Shown: in pieces, positions 8,398 to 16,681 of the stretch
Position numbering within the stretch: position 1 is the first letter of the stretch
Layout of the letters: every line of letters begins with the position of its first letter
NCBI RefSeq assembly: GCF_004124325.1
Contig: NZ_QBDT01000001.1
Location: 992,001-1,056,000 of the forward strand
Direction of reading: 5' to 3'
DNA: 64,000 bases
Origin: Streptomyces sp. L2
GTDB taxonomy: Bacteria > Actinomycetota > Actinomycetes > Streptomycetales > Streptomycetaceae
Notes under the pieces: generated by a model
Database searches by the model: none
What the model was told of the DNA's origin: nothing
The model's input: the letters and a program-made list of their open reading frames with translations, nothing else
Made by a program: the position numbers and the translations under genes

Positions 8398-8477
8398 CAC
8401 CCAAACGCCGGGGCCGGCCACCCGAACGCCGCCCCGCTCACCCGGACGCCCGCCGCCCCGGCGTTTCACCCGATCGG
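8398..8477. promoter_or_regulatory. Intergenic repeats between ndh-like gene and F420 oxidoreductase gene
   Basis: Three near-copies of CACCCRRACGCC start at 8398, 8419 and 8439, spaced about two helical turns apart. A weaker CACCCGATCGG lies at 8467. In the same stretch, an 11-base inverted pair AAACGCCGGGG (8403-8413) and CCCCGGCGTTT (8456-8466) flanks the repeats. The region sits between two divergent genes, so it could hold an operator; the binding protein is unknown. Confidence 0.35.
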
Positions 8478-8539
8478 ACCGGGGTTACCCGGCCCGGGTC
8501 CGGCACCACTCCAGCTTCGCCGCCGCGGAGGTTTCCCCC

Positions 8540-9496
8540 ATGCCCGAGTACGGCTACTTCCTGTCGTGCGAGCAATTCGGCCCCGCCGAACTCGTCGAGC
8601 AGGCCCGCATGGCCGAACAGGCCGGCTTCCAGGCGCTGTGGATCTCCGACCACTACCACCCGTGGAACGACGCGCAGGGGGAGAGCGCGTTCGTGTGGTC
8701 GGTGATCGGCGCGCTGTCGGAGGCGGTGTCGCTGCCCGTCGAGACGGCGGTGACCTGCCCGACCGTGCGCATGCATCCGGCGATGGTGGCGCAGGCGGCG
8801 GCGACCAGCGCGGTGATGACCGAGGGCCGCTTCCGGCTGGGCGTCGGCACCGGCGAGGCGCTGAACGAGCACATCCTCGGCGACCGGTGGCCGCCGCTCA
8901 ACGTCCGCCTGGAGATGCTGGAGGAGTCCATCCAGGTGATGCGCCGGCTGTTCACCGGCGAGGAGGTCACCCACCACGGCACGCACTACACGGTGGAGAA
9001 CGCCCGCCTCTACACGGTGCCGGACGAACCCGTGCCGATCGACATCTCCGGCTTCGGCCCGAAGGCGACGTCGCTGGCCGCGCGTGTGGGCGACGGCTAC
9101 ATCACGATGATGCCCGACGAGGACATGGTGACCCAGTACCGCAAGGGCGGCGGCGGCTCGAAGCTGGTCAGCGGCGGCACGAAGGTCTGCTACGGCCACG
9201 ACCGCGAGGCGTGCGTCCGAAAGGTGCACCGGCTCTGGTACAACGAGCTGCTGCCCGGCGAGATGGGGCAGGTGCTGCCGACCCCGAGCCACTTCGAGCA
9301 ACTGTCCGAGCTGGTGACCGAGGAGATGGTGCGGGAGAACTCGGTGTGCGGGGACGACGTCGACGAGCATGTGGCCGCGCTGAAGGAGTTCGCCGATGCC
9401 GGGTTCGACCGGGTGTACGTGAACCAGATCGGTGAGGATCAGCGGGGGTTCTTCGACTTCTACCGCACGAAGGTGCTGCCGCAGCTGGGCGGGTGA
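8540..9496 (+). CDS. F420-dependent LLM-class oxidoreductase, TIGR03557-like
   Basis: A 318-residue luciferase-like monooxygenase-fold protein of the F420-dependent glucose-6-phosphate dehydrogenase-like group. Visible features are EYGYFLSCEQFGPAELVEQA at the N terminus, the WISDHYHPWND segment that lines the active site, and EGRFRLGVGTGEALNEHI. These enzymes use coenzyme F420 for hydride transfer in the cytosol; the substrate here is not known. The ATG at 8540 is chosen because the family start MPEYGY is at the right place; the much longer frame upstream reads through the opposite-strand NADH dehydrogenase gene. The gene stands alone, divergent from ndh and convergent with the DUF5107 gene. 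Confidence 0.9.
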   Translation: MPEYGYFLSCEQFGPAELVEQARMAEQAGFQALWISDHYHPWNDAQGESAFVWSVIGALSEAVSLPVETAVTCPTVRMHPAMVAQAAATSAVMTEGRFRLGVGTGEALNEHILGDRWPPLNVRLEMLEESIQVMRRLFTGEEVTHHGTHYTVENARLYTVPDEPVPIDISGFGPKATSLAARVGDGYITMMPDEDMVTQYRKGGGGSKLVSGGTKVCYGHDREACVRKVHRLWYNELLPGEMGQVLPTPSHFEQLSELVTEEMVRENSVCGDDVDEHVAALKEFADAGFDRVYVNQIGEDQRGFFDFYRTKVLPQLGG

Positions 9497-9517
9497 GGCC
9501 GGGGTGGGTACGGTGCG

Positions 9518-9649
9518 TTGTCGGGTGCGGGTGAGTCGTGGTCGCTCGCGCAGTTCCCCGCGCGCCCCTTGGAAGTTGGCGGCACCCCGACCTGCCCGGG
9601 GGCGCGGGGAACTGCGCGACAAGCCACAGCGCACCCGCGCCCGACGACG
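9518..9649. repeat. Streptomyces-type long inverted repeat (terminator-like), copy 1
   Basis: The arms carry the core GCAGTTCCCCGCGC (left, 9550-9563) and GCGCGGGGAACTGCGCGAC (right, around 9602-9620). Outer arms TGTCGGGTGCGGGTG and CGCACCCGCGCCCGACGA also pair. It fills the gap between two convergent genes and would work as a two-way terminator. A near-identical element lies at 12320-12473 and a half copy at 61251-61282. Confidence 0.8.
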
Positions 9650-9663
9650 CGCCCGCACCCCCC

Positions 9664-11625
9664 TCACGGCAGGTCGGGTCGCATGCGGAAGTCGTAGGAG
9701 GCGGGTAGCCGCTCCTCCGTGAGGCGGTTCCAGAGGCGGCCGATCGTGTCCTCACCCTCGCGGAGGTCCGCGACCTCGAAGCCCTCGGCGAAGACGGCGC
9801 GGGCCTCCGCGGCCCGCCCCTCCGCGAGCAGCAGCTCCGCCTGGAGGAGCCGGAACCGGCCGCGCCGGCGGACCGCGGGCCCGAGCCGTTCCCACGCGGC
9901 CCGCGCCTCCGCCGCACGGCGGACCCGCAGCAACGCCTCGACGGCCTCGCGGCCGAGCGCCGCCCGCGCCGCCGTCCAGGTCTCGCCGTCGTCGCGGCAC
10001 TCCCGGCACAGATCGTCGAAGGCGTCGGCGTACCGGTCGGCGGCCCGCTCGTGGTGCCCGGACTCCTGGTCGGCGACGGCGAGGCAGCGCAGCAGGGGCC
10101 ACAGGGAGGGGGCGAGCGGGAGGGCGCGCTCCCAGCTGCGGACGGCCTGGGCGCGGTCGCCGGCGTGCCACTGGGCGACCCCGAGGTGGTATTCGGTGTG
10201 CGGGCCGGCGGGCGCGGTCTCCAGCATGTCCCGCCAGTGCGGGGCGACGAGGGTCTCGCCGGGCGGCCGTACCCGGCGGGGTTCCGGGAGCGAGCCGGTG
10301 CGCAGCAGTTCCCGCCAGGGTTCCTGGGCCGGGCCGAGGGTGGACTCGGGGAACGGGGTGCCGGGCAGTTTCCAGTCGGCGCGCAGCACTTCCAGGGCGC
10401 CCCAGCCGGAGCCGGGGCTGAGGATCTCGCCGGGTTCGGTGTCGGCGTGCGGCCGCCAGGTCTCGTACGCCTCCTCGACGCGGGCGGGTGGCAGGACGGC
10501 CGCGAGCCGCCGTTCCGCCTGCTGGACGGCGGTCGTCCACTCCCCGTCGGCGGGTGTGTCGAGCGGGCCGTACGCCTCCAGCCAGGACACCTCGCTCTCG
10601 GGTTCCAGGCGGACGTGTTCGAGCTGGGTGCGGGCGAGTCCGGCCTGGATCTCGCAGTAGCCGGGGGTGCCGGGCTCGGTGAGCCATTCCTGCCAGCGCC
10701 GGCCGCCGGGGCCGCTGCCCCAGACGAACAGCTTGCGGCCGCGCAGCGCGTCCGTGGAGGTCTGGACGAGTCCGTGCCCGTCGCTGTCGAGGGCGGCGAT
10801 CCAGCGGCGCCGGCCGTCGGGGACCTCGTAGAAGTAGTCGGCGGCGTAGGGGCTGTTGAAGGGGTAGGTGCGGTCGATCCCGTCGTACGACGGGACGGGG
10901 ACCCGGCGGAGCCTGCGTTCGTAGCCGAAGTGCCACGCCTCCTGGGCGGGGGCGAGGACGCGGCGGTCCTCGGGGACGGCGATGTTGGACCACCAGTACG
11001 TGGGTACGGGCCGCTCGTGCGGGTTGCGGACGCGGACGCCGACGTAGAGGAAGTCGGAGCCGTCGGGCAGCCACAGGTCGACCTGGAAGGGCAGGTCGCG
11101 CAGGCGTTCCCACTCCCACAGGCGCAGCATCGGCCCGCCGTCGGGGGCGGGGACGCGGGCGGCGTGCAGGGGGGCGCAGGAGAGGGTGGTGTGGCCGGTG
11201 GCGCCGATGTTCCATTCGATGCCACCGGAGTACCAGGCGCCGTTGAGGGCGAAGTTGGCGGGCTGCAGGACGGGGTTGCGGTACAGGAGTTCGCGGCCGG
11301 TGGGCAGGTGGAGCAGGGAGGCGACGCGGCCGCCGAGTCCGGGCAGGACGGTGGCGCGCAGCCGGTCGTTCTCGATCACCAGGGCGTCGACGGGACGGGG
11401 TGCGCGGCCGCGGCCGTAGCCGTCCCGCACGCGCGCCGGGAGCAGGCTGCGCAGTGGTTCGTAGCCGAGCTGGCGGGCCATGTCGCGGGGCATCTCGTCG
11501 CGTTCGCGGTCGTCGATGCGGTGGACCTCGTCCAGGGGGCGCAGCGGGGGCAGGGGGTTGTCCGGCCCCAGCGGCGCGGCGGGCAGCGTCAGTACCTCAC
11601 GTCGGATCTGCGTCACGATGACCAT
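9664..11625 (-). CDS. DUF5107 domain protein with C-terminal TPR region
   Basis: A protein of 653 residues counted from the ATG at 11625 (MVIVTQIRRE). The N-terminal half resembles the DUF5107 / aldose-epimerase-like galactose mutarotase fold: VIENDRLRATVLPGLGGRVAS, GIEWNIGATGHTT, YWWSNIAVPED. The C-terminal third is rich in helical repeats with TPR character (YHLGVAQWHAGDRAQAVRSWERAL and RAADRYADAFDDLCREC). Such proteins probably bind or process carbohydrate, but no reaction is established. An upstream in-frame start at 11679 exists; the chosen ATG fits the family start better. Ribosome-binding signal is weak. The gene is monocistronic and ends at the inverted repeat. Confidence 0.78.
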   Translation of the reverse strand: MVIVTQIRREVLTLPAAPLGPDNPLPPLRPLDEVHRIDDRERDEMPRDMARQLGYEPLRSLLPARVRDGYGRGRAPRPVDALVIENDRLRATVLPGLGGRVASLLHLPTGRELLYRNPVLQPANFALNGAWYSGGIEWNIGATGHTTLSCAPLHAARVPAPDGGPMLRLWEWERLRDLPFQVDLWLPDGSDFLYVGVRVRNPHERPVPTYWWSNIAVPEDRRVLAPAQEAWHFGYERRLRRVPVPSYDGIDRTYPFNSPYAADYFYEVPDGRRRWIAALDSDGHGLVQTSTDALRGRKLFVWGSGPGGRRWQEWLTEPGTPGYCEIQAGLARTQLEHVRLEPESEVSWLEAYGPLDTPADGEWTTAVQQAERRLAAVLPPARVEEAYETWRPHADTEPGEILSPGSGWGALEVLRADWKLPGTPFPESTLGPAQEPWRELLRTGSLPEPRRVRPPGETLVAPHWRDMLETAPAGPHTEYHLGVAQWHAGDRAQAVRSWERALPLAPSLWPLLRCLAVADQESGHHERAADRYADAFDDLCRECRDDGETWTAARAALGREAVEALLRVRRAAEARAAWERLGPAVRRRGRFRLLQAELLLAEGRAAEARAVFAEGFEVADLREGEDTIGRLWNRLTEERLPASYDFRMRPDLP

Positions 11626-11701
11626 GGAACCCGGCGTGCGGCCGGTCGGCCAGGGGACGTACCGGTCAGGATTGCGCAAAGGCCGGGCTCCCGGCGGGGG
11701 T

Positions 11702-12253
11702 TCAGGGCAGGTCGCGCATCTCGGTGGTGAGGGCCCAGCGTTCGTGGTCCCGCCAGCCGCCGTCGACGTAGAGCATGGCCGGGGAGAAGCCCTCGCGGCG
11801 GAAGCCGGCGCCGCGGGCCAGCGCGAGGGAGGCGGTGTTGCCGGGCTGTGCGTTGATCTCCAGGCGGTGCAGGCGCATCGGGCCGAACGCGTAGCCGATG
11901 ACGAGTTCCAGTCCTTCGCGCATCAGTCCGCGGCCGGCCGCGTGGGCGAAGGCGCCGTAGCCGAGGGCACCGGACCGGAAGCCGCCCCGGACGATGTTGT
12001 TGATGTTGATGAAGCCGGCGACGGCCCCGTCGGCCTTCTCGCAGACGAGGAAGCCGGCCTTGGCCGGGTCGTCGATGAGCGGTCCGGCGTAGGCGGCGTA
12101 CGCCTCGTCGGTGTCGGGCGGGAACAGCCAGGGGCTGTGCAGGTCCTTGCTCTGTCTGACCCGGGCGGTGAACTCGGGCCCGTCGTCGAGTGTGAAGTGC
12201 CGGATGCCCACACGGGGGCCTTCGGCCAGGTAGCGGGGTGCGGTGTGCGGCAT
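11702..12253 (-). CDS. GNAT family N-acetyltransferase (RimJ-like)
   Basis: A 183-residue protein of the GNAT fold similar to ribosomal-protein alanine N-acetyltransferases. It has the RxxGxA-like acetyl-CoA loop region (YGAFAHAAGRGLMREGL), then LHRLEINAQPGNTASLALARGAGFRREG, the typical end of the fold. It transfers acetyl from acetyl-CoA to an amine, perhaps an N terminus; the target is unknown. The ATG at 12253 (MPHTAPRYL) was chosen over a start 96 bases upstream because that extension lies in the inverted repeat. It follows the peptidase cluster on the same strand but is separated from it by that repeat. Confidence 0.88.
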   Translation of the reverse strand: MPHTAPRYLAEGPRVGIRHFTLDDGPEFTARVRQSKDLHSPWLFPPDTDEAYAAYAGPLIDDPAKAGFLVCEKADGAVAGFININNIVRGGFRSGALGYGAFAHAAGRGLMREGLELVIGYAFGPMRLHRLEINAQPGNTASLALARGAGFRREGFSPAMLYVDGGWRDHERWALTTEMRDLP

Positions 12254-12319
12254 CGGGCCAGCGTACGACGTTCTGGCGGCCGGGTCGGGCGGTGAGCGCC
12301 GCAGGGCGGGCGGTTTGGT

Positions 12320-12473
12320 GCCGGGTGCGGGTGCGTTGTGGCCGATCACGCAGTTCCCCGCGCCCCTGGGGGTGGCACTGCCGCCGGCTTTCCAGGGCGC
12401 GGCAGCCGCGACTCCCCAAGGGGCGCGGGGAACTGCGCGACAAGCCGCAACGCACCCGCACCCGACGACGCGC
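12320..12473. repeat. Streptomyces-type long inverted repeat (terminator-like), copy 2
   Basis: A near-perfect long hairpin: left arm GCCGGGTGCGGGTGCGTTGT onward through CACGCAGTTCCCCGCGCCCC, right arm GGGGCGCGGGGAACTGCGCG onward to GCACCCGCACCCGAC. The loop carries a short GC-rich spacer. It lies just downstream of the four-gene peptidase operon and is its likely terminator. Confidence 0.82.
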
Positions 12474-12482
12474 CCGCCCCGC

Positions 12483-13412
12483 TCAGCGCAGCGCCGTCTC
12501 GTCCAGGGTCAACGTGCCCGCCTCGGCGTCGAGTTCGGCGGCGGCGCCGAAGGGGATCGTCAGCGCCCCGTCGCAGTGGCCGAATCCGACGTTCTCGGCG
12601 ACGGGCACGCCGAGGGTGCCGAGGCGGTCGGCGAGCAGGGGGCGGATCTCCTCGGCGTAGCCGGCGCAGTCCTGCCAGGAGCCGAGCAGCACGCCGCGCA
12701 CGCCGTCGAGCCAGCCGGAGCGCAGGAGTTGGGTGAGGCAGCGGTCCAGGTGGTGCGTCTCCTGTCCGACGTCCTCCAGGCAGAGCAGTCCGCCGCGTGC
12801 GGAGCGGCGGGCGTGCGGGAGGCCGAGTTCGGAGGCGAGCAGGGTCAGCCAGCCGCCGAGGGTGACGCCCCGGGCGCGGCCGGGGACGAGGGCGCCGCCG
12901 CCGGTGGCGGTGATGGTGCGGACCGTCTCGGGGGCGAACAGGGTGGCCCGCAGGTGTTCCTGGGCCCGCTCGTTCTTGATGAGGTCGAGGCCGGCGGCCA
13001 TCGGGCCGTGCAGGGTGGCCAGGCCCAGGCGGGTGGCGAAGGCCTCGTGCAGGACGGTGAGGTCGCTGAACCCGACGAACACCTTCGGCCCGGCGGCCCG
13101 CATCGCCTCCCAGTCGAGCAGGTCGGCCAGGCGCTGTGCGCCGTATCCGCCGCGCGCGCAGAGGACGGCGTCCACGGCCGGGTCGCACCAGGCGTTCTGC
13201 AGGTCGGCCGCCCGGCCGGCGTCGGTGCCGGCGAGGTAGCCGAACTCTGGGTGCCGGTCCAGGGCGTGGGGGGCGGCCACCGGGTCGAGGTCCCAGCCGC
13301 GCAACACGTCGAGGCCGGCCTGGAGCCGTTCCTCGGGCACCGGCCCGCTGGTGGCGACGACGGCCACGCGTGCGCCGGGGGCCAGCCGGGCGGGCCGTAC
13401 CAGTTGCCTCAC
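12483..13412 (-). CDS. LD-carboxypeptidase family protein (peptidase S66)
   Basis: A 309-residue peptidase of the S66 family (LD-carboxypeptidase / MccF). The family triad is visible in order: Ser in VGFSDLTVLHE, Glu in LCLEDVGQETHHLDRCL, and His in ENVGFGHCDGALTIPFG. The preceding ARGGYGAQRLADLLDW loop is typical. The enzymes cut the L-D bond of murein tetrapeptides or hydrolyse microcin-like acyl adenylates; no signal peptide is seen, so it acts in the cytosol. The GTG start at 13412 overlaps the stop of the S9 peptidase (GTGA). It is the last gene of a four-peptidase run, which supports a peptide-recycling role. Confidence 0.9.
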   Translation of the reverse strand: MRQLVRPARLAPGARVAVVATSGPVPEERLQAGLDVLRGWDLDPVAAPHALDRHPEFGYLAGTDAGRAADLQNAWCDPAVDAVLCARGGYGAQRLADLLDWEAMRAAGPKVFVGFSDLTVLHEAFATRLGLATLHGPMAAGLDLIKNERAQEHLRATLFAPETVRTITATGGGALVPGRARGVTLGGWLTLLASELGLPHARRSARGGLLCLEDVGQETHHLDRCLTQLLRSGWLDGVRGVLLGSWQDCAGYAEEIRPLLADRLGTLGVPVAENVGFGHCDGALTIPFGAAAELDAEAGTLTLDETALR

Positions 13413-15361
13413 GTCAGCAGCTCCAGTTCGGGAACGCCGGGCATGTCCAGCTCGAACACCTGAGCGTACAGGGACAGTTCGGCCTGAAGGGCGGTCACCA
13501 TGGTGCCGGCGCGCCGGAAGCCGTGGCCCTCCCCCTCGAAGGTGCGGTAGGCGTGGGGCACGCCCCGGCCCTGGACGCGGGCCAGGAAGCCCTCGCACTG
13601 GGCGGGCGGGCAGATCACGTCGTCCAGGCCCTGGAGCAGCAGGAACGGCACGGTCAGCCGGTCGGCGTGGGTGAGGGGCGAGCGTTCGGTGTAGCGGGCG
13701 GGCACCTCGCCCGCCGGGCCGATCAGCGACTCCAGGTAGCGGGACTCGAAGTCGTGGGTGTCACCCGGGCCCCAGGTGGTGAGGTCGAGGATGGGGTAGC
13801 TGATGGTGCCGCAGGCGTAGACGTCGGTGGTGGTCAGGGAGGCCGCGGTGGTCCAGCCGCCCGCGCTGCCGCCGCGGATAGCGAGCCGGGCGCGGTCGGC
13901 GGTGCCCTCCTCGGCGAGGGCCAGCGCGACGGCGGCGCAGTCCTCGACGTCGACGACGCCCCACTGTTCGCGCAGCCGCTCCCGGTAGGCGCGGCCGTAT
14001 CCGGTGGACCCGCCGTAGTCGACCTCGGCGACGCCGATGCCGCGGGAGGTGAAGCAGGCGATGGCGAGGTCCAGCACGAGGGGTGCGCGGCTGGTGGGCC
14101 CTCCGTGGGCCCAGATGACGTAGGGGGGCAGTTCGCCGTCGGGGGCGGTGCGGGCGGGGTGGTGCGGCGGGTAGACGCGGGCGTGCACCTCGCGGCCGTC
14201 GGGGCCGGTGAAGGCGCGGATCTGCGGCTCGGGGTAGTAGGCGGGGTCGACGGGGTCCCGGTGGCGGGCTCCGGTGACCCGGGTGTGTCCGCCGCGGGCG
14301 TCGAGTTCGACGACCTCGTAGGCGGTGCGCGGGCTGGCGCCGACGGCGAGGACGCGGTCGCCGGAGGCGGCGAGCGTGGGGGCGAACTCGGTCCACGGTC
14401 CGGCGACGTCGACGAGCTCACCGGATTCTGTGTCCAGTACGCCGAGGACGGTCGACCCTCGGCCGTGGATGACCGCGATGCGCCCGTCGTCCAGCGGCGC
14501 GAACCAGCGGAGACCCAGTTTCCAGAGCGGCCCGCCGAACTCCTCCTCGCGCGGGCACAGGGGGACGCCGTCCCGGTAGAGGTTCCACCAGCCGCTGCGG
14601 TCGCTCGTATACAGAAGACGGCCGTCCGTCGACCACTCGACCTGGGCGATGGCCTCGTCCGGTCCACCGGCGACGGTCTGCACGTCCCGCAGCGTGCCGT
14701 CGGCACCGACCTCCCCGACGAGCAGCTCCGTGCCGTCCCAGGGCATCCGCGGGTGGTCCCAGGCCAGCCAGGCGGCCCGGCGGCCGTCGGGCGAGAGCCG
14801 GACGCCGGTGACGAACCGGTGCCGGTCGTCGCCGAGTTCGCGGACGGCGCTCCGGTCGGCGGCGGCCGAGCCGTCCAGCGGTACGGCGGCGGGTACGCGC
14901 CGCACGTCGTCGGGCCCGTCGCCGGTGTACTCCTCCAGCACGCACCAGACCTCACCCCGGCCGAGGTCCACGCGCGGCTCCGCCCAGCGCAGCTCCCGGC
15001 CGGGCGTCGGCGCCGGGGTCAGCGGGCGGGGCTCGCCGCCGGGCTCGTACCGGTAGAGGCGCTGATCGGCGAAGTGCGTGAAGACGACGAGAGGTTGGCC
15101 GTCGTCGAGGACACCGTCCCAGGGCCGGCCGCCGTACTCGATGACCCTGCTGCGCACGTTCCACGGCGGGGGCAGCACGGACTCCTCGCGGCCGTCGGCC
15201 GTGCGCCGCACGAGGGCGCGGCGGCCGCCCTCAGTGGGCCGGGGCTCGGTCCACCAGGCCTCGTCGCCGACGAAGCCCACCCATTCGGGCTGTCCGTCGT
15301 GCGCGGCGGCCAGGGCCGCGTCGACCGGTGAGGGCCAGGAACCGTAGGCCGATGTCAGCAC
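13409..15361 (-). CDS. Prolyl oligopeptidase family serine peptidase (S9)
   Basis: A 650-residue cytosolic peptidase. An N-terminal beta-propeller-like region (residues 1-390, with repeated strand pairs such as SPDGRRAAWLAWDHP) is followed by an alpha/beta-hydrolase domain. The nucleophile Ser is in RGGSAGGWT, the acid in LLQGLDDVICPP and the His in EGEGHGFRR. It resembles acylaminoacyl peptidases and dipeptidyl peptidases, which take short peptides. The GTG start is at 15361, close behind the M20 gene (15 bases). The stop overlaps the S66 gene start, so the two are coupled. Confidence 0.9.
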   Translation of the reverse strand: MLTSAYGSWPSPVDAALAAAHDGQPEWVGFVGDEAWWTEPRPTEGGRRALVRRTADGREESVLPPPWNVRSRVIEYGGRPWDGVLDDGQPLVVFTHFADQRLYRYEPGGEPRPLTPAPTPGRELRWAEPRVDLGRGEVWCVLEEYTGDGPDDVRRVPAAVPLDGSAAADRSAVRELGDDRHRFVTGVRLSPDGRRAAWLAWDHPRMPWDGTELLVGEVGADGTLRDVQTVAGGPDEAIAQVEWSTDGRLLYTSDRSGWWNLYRDGVPLCPREEEFGGPLWKLGLRWFAPLDDGRIAVIHGRGSTVLGVLDTESGELVDVAGPWTEFAPTLAASGDRVLAVGASPRTAYEVVELDARGGHTRVTGARHRDPVDPAYYPEPQIRAFTGPDGREVHARVYPPHHPARTAPDGELPPYVIWAHGGPTSRAPLVLDLAIACFTSRGIGVAEVDYGGSTGYGRAYRERLREQWGVVDVEDCAAVALALAEEGTADRARLAIRGGSAGGWTTAASLTTTDVYACGTISYPILDLTTWGPGDTHDFESRYLESLIGPAGEVPARYTERSPLTHADRLTVPFLLLQGLDDVICPPAQCEGFLARVQGRGVPHAYRTFEGEGHGFRRAGTMVTALQAELSLYAQVFELDMPGVPELELLT

Positions 15362-15376
15362 CTCGTCCCCCGTCCC

Positions 15377-16681
15377 CTAGGCCGTCCGCAGGAAGCGGTC
15401 GAGGACACGGACGCCGAAGTGCAGGGCGTCGACGGGGACACGCTCGTCGACACCGTGGAACAGCGCCTGATAGTCGTAGCCCTCGGGGAGCTTCAGCGGG
15501 GTGAAACCGTAGCCGGTGATGCCGAGCCGGGAGAACTGCTTGGCGTCGGTGCCACCGGACATGCAGTACGGCACGACGTGTCCCTCGGGCGCGAACTCCT
15601 CGACGGCGGCCCGCATCCGGGCGAAGGTCGGCGAGTCCACGGGGGCCTGGAGGGCGACCTCGCGGTGGTGGTACTCCCAGTCCACGTCCGGTCCGGTGAG
15701 CCGGTCCAGGGTGGCGCGGAACTCCTCCTCGTCGCCCGCCAGATAGCGTCCGTCGACGTGGGCGACAGCCTCGCCGGGAATGACGTTCACCTTGTAACCG
15801 GCGTCCAGCATGGTCGGGTTGGCGCTGTTGCGGACGGTCGACTCGACGAGTTTCGCGGCGGGGCCCAGCTTCTCCAGCAGCCGGTCGACGTCGCGGAAGT
15901 CGGCGTCGACGCCGTACAGGGCGGCCAGTTCGGCGAGGGCGGCCCGCACGGTGGGGGTGAGCCGGAGCGGCCACTCGTGCTCGCCGATGCGGGTGACGGC
16001 GGCCGCGAGGCGGGTCACCGCGTTGTCGCGGTTGACCTTGGAGCCGTGTCCGGCCCGGCCGCGCGCGGTGAGCTTCAGCCAGCCGGTGCCGCGCTCCCCC
16101 GCCGCGATGGGGTAGAGCTGCCGGCCGGAGCCGTCGTGGAAGGTGAACGCGCCGGACTCGCTGACGCCCTCGGTGCAGCCCTCGAACAGTTCGGGGTGCT
16201 CGTCGGCGAGGAAGCCGGAGCCGTCCTCGGCGCTGGCCTCCTCGTCGGCGGTGAACGCGATGACGAGGTCACGGCGGGGCCGTACGCCTTGCCGGGCCCA
16301 GGACCGGACGACGGCGAGGATCATCGCGTCCATGTTCTTCATGTCGACGGCGCCCCTCCCCCACACGACACCGTCGCGGACCTCCCCGGAGAACGGGTCG
16401 ACGCTCCAGTCGGCGGCCTCGGCGGGCACCACGTCGAGGTGGCCGTGGACGAGCAGCGCGGGGGCGGCCGGGTCGGAGCCGGGGATCCGGGCGACGACGT
16501 TGGTGCGGCCCGGGGTGCGTTCCAGCAGCACCGGTTCGAGGCCCGCGCCGGCCAGCCGCTCGGCCGCGTACTCGGCGGCGGGCCGCTCCCGGCAGTCGCC
16601 GCCGCCGCGGTTGGTGGTGTCGATCCGGATCAGGCCGGAGGTGAACTCGACGACCTCGTCCAGTGCCTGCCCGTCAGCCAT
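15377..16681 (-). CDS. M20-family metallopeptidase (dipeptidase/deacylase-like)
   Basis: A 434-residue zinc hydrolase of the M20/M25/M40 group. The metal site is visible: HGHLDVVP (His, Asp), GRGAVDMKN (Asp), FTADEEASAED (Glu pair), and SGGTDAKQF near the end. The dimerisation domain lies at about residues 190-310 (GRAGHGSKVNRDNAVTR). These enzymes hydrolyse dipeptides or N-acyl amino acids; exact substrate unknown. The ATG at 16681 overlaps the end of the M55 gene by eight bases, which fixes the start. Confidence 0.9.
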   Translation of the reverse strand: MADGQALDEVVEFTSGLIRIDTTNRGGGDCRERPAAEYAAERLAGAGLEPVLLERTPGRTNVVARIPGSDPAAPALLVHGHLDVVPAEAADWSVDPFSGEVRDGVVWGRGAVDMKNMDAMILAVVRSWARQGVRPRRDLVIAFTADEEASAEDGSGFLADEHPELFEGCTEGVSESGAFTFHDGSGRQLYPIAAGERGTGWLKLTARGRAGHGSKVNRDNAVTRLAAAVTRIGEHEWPLRLTPTVRAALAELAALYGVDADFRDVDRLLEKLGPAAKLVESTVRNSANPTMLDAGYKVNVIPGEAVAHVDGRYLAGDEEEFRATLDRLTGPDVDWEYHHREVALQAPVDSPTFARMRAAVEEFAPEGHVVPYCMSGGTDAKQFSRLGITGYGFTPLKLPEGYDYQALFHGVDERVPVDALHFGVRVLDRFLRTA

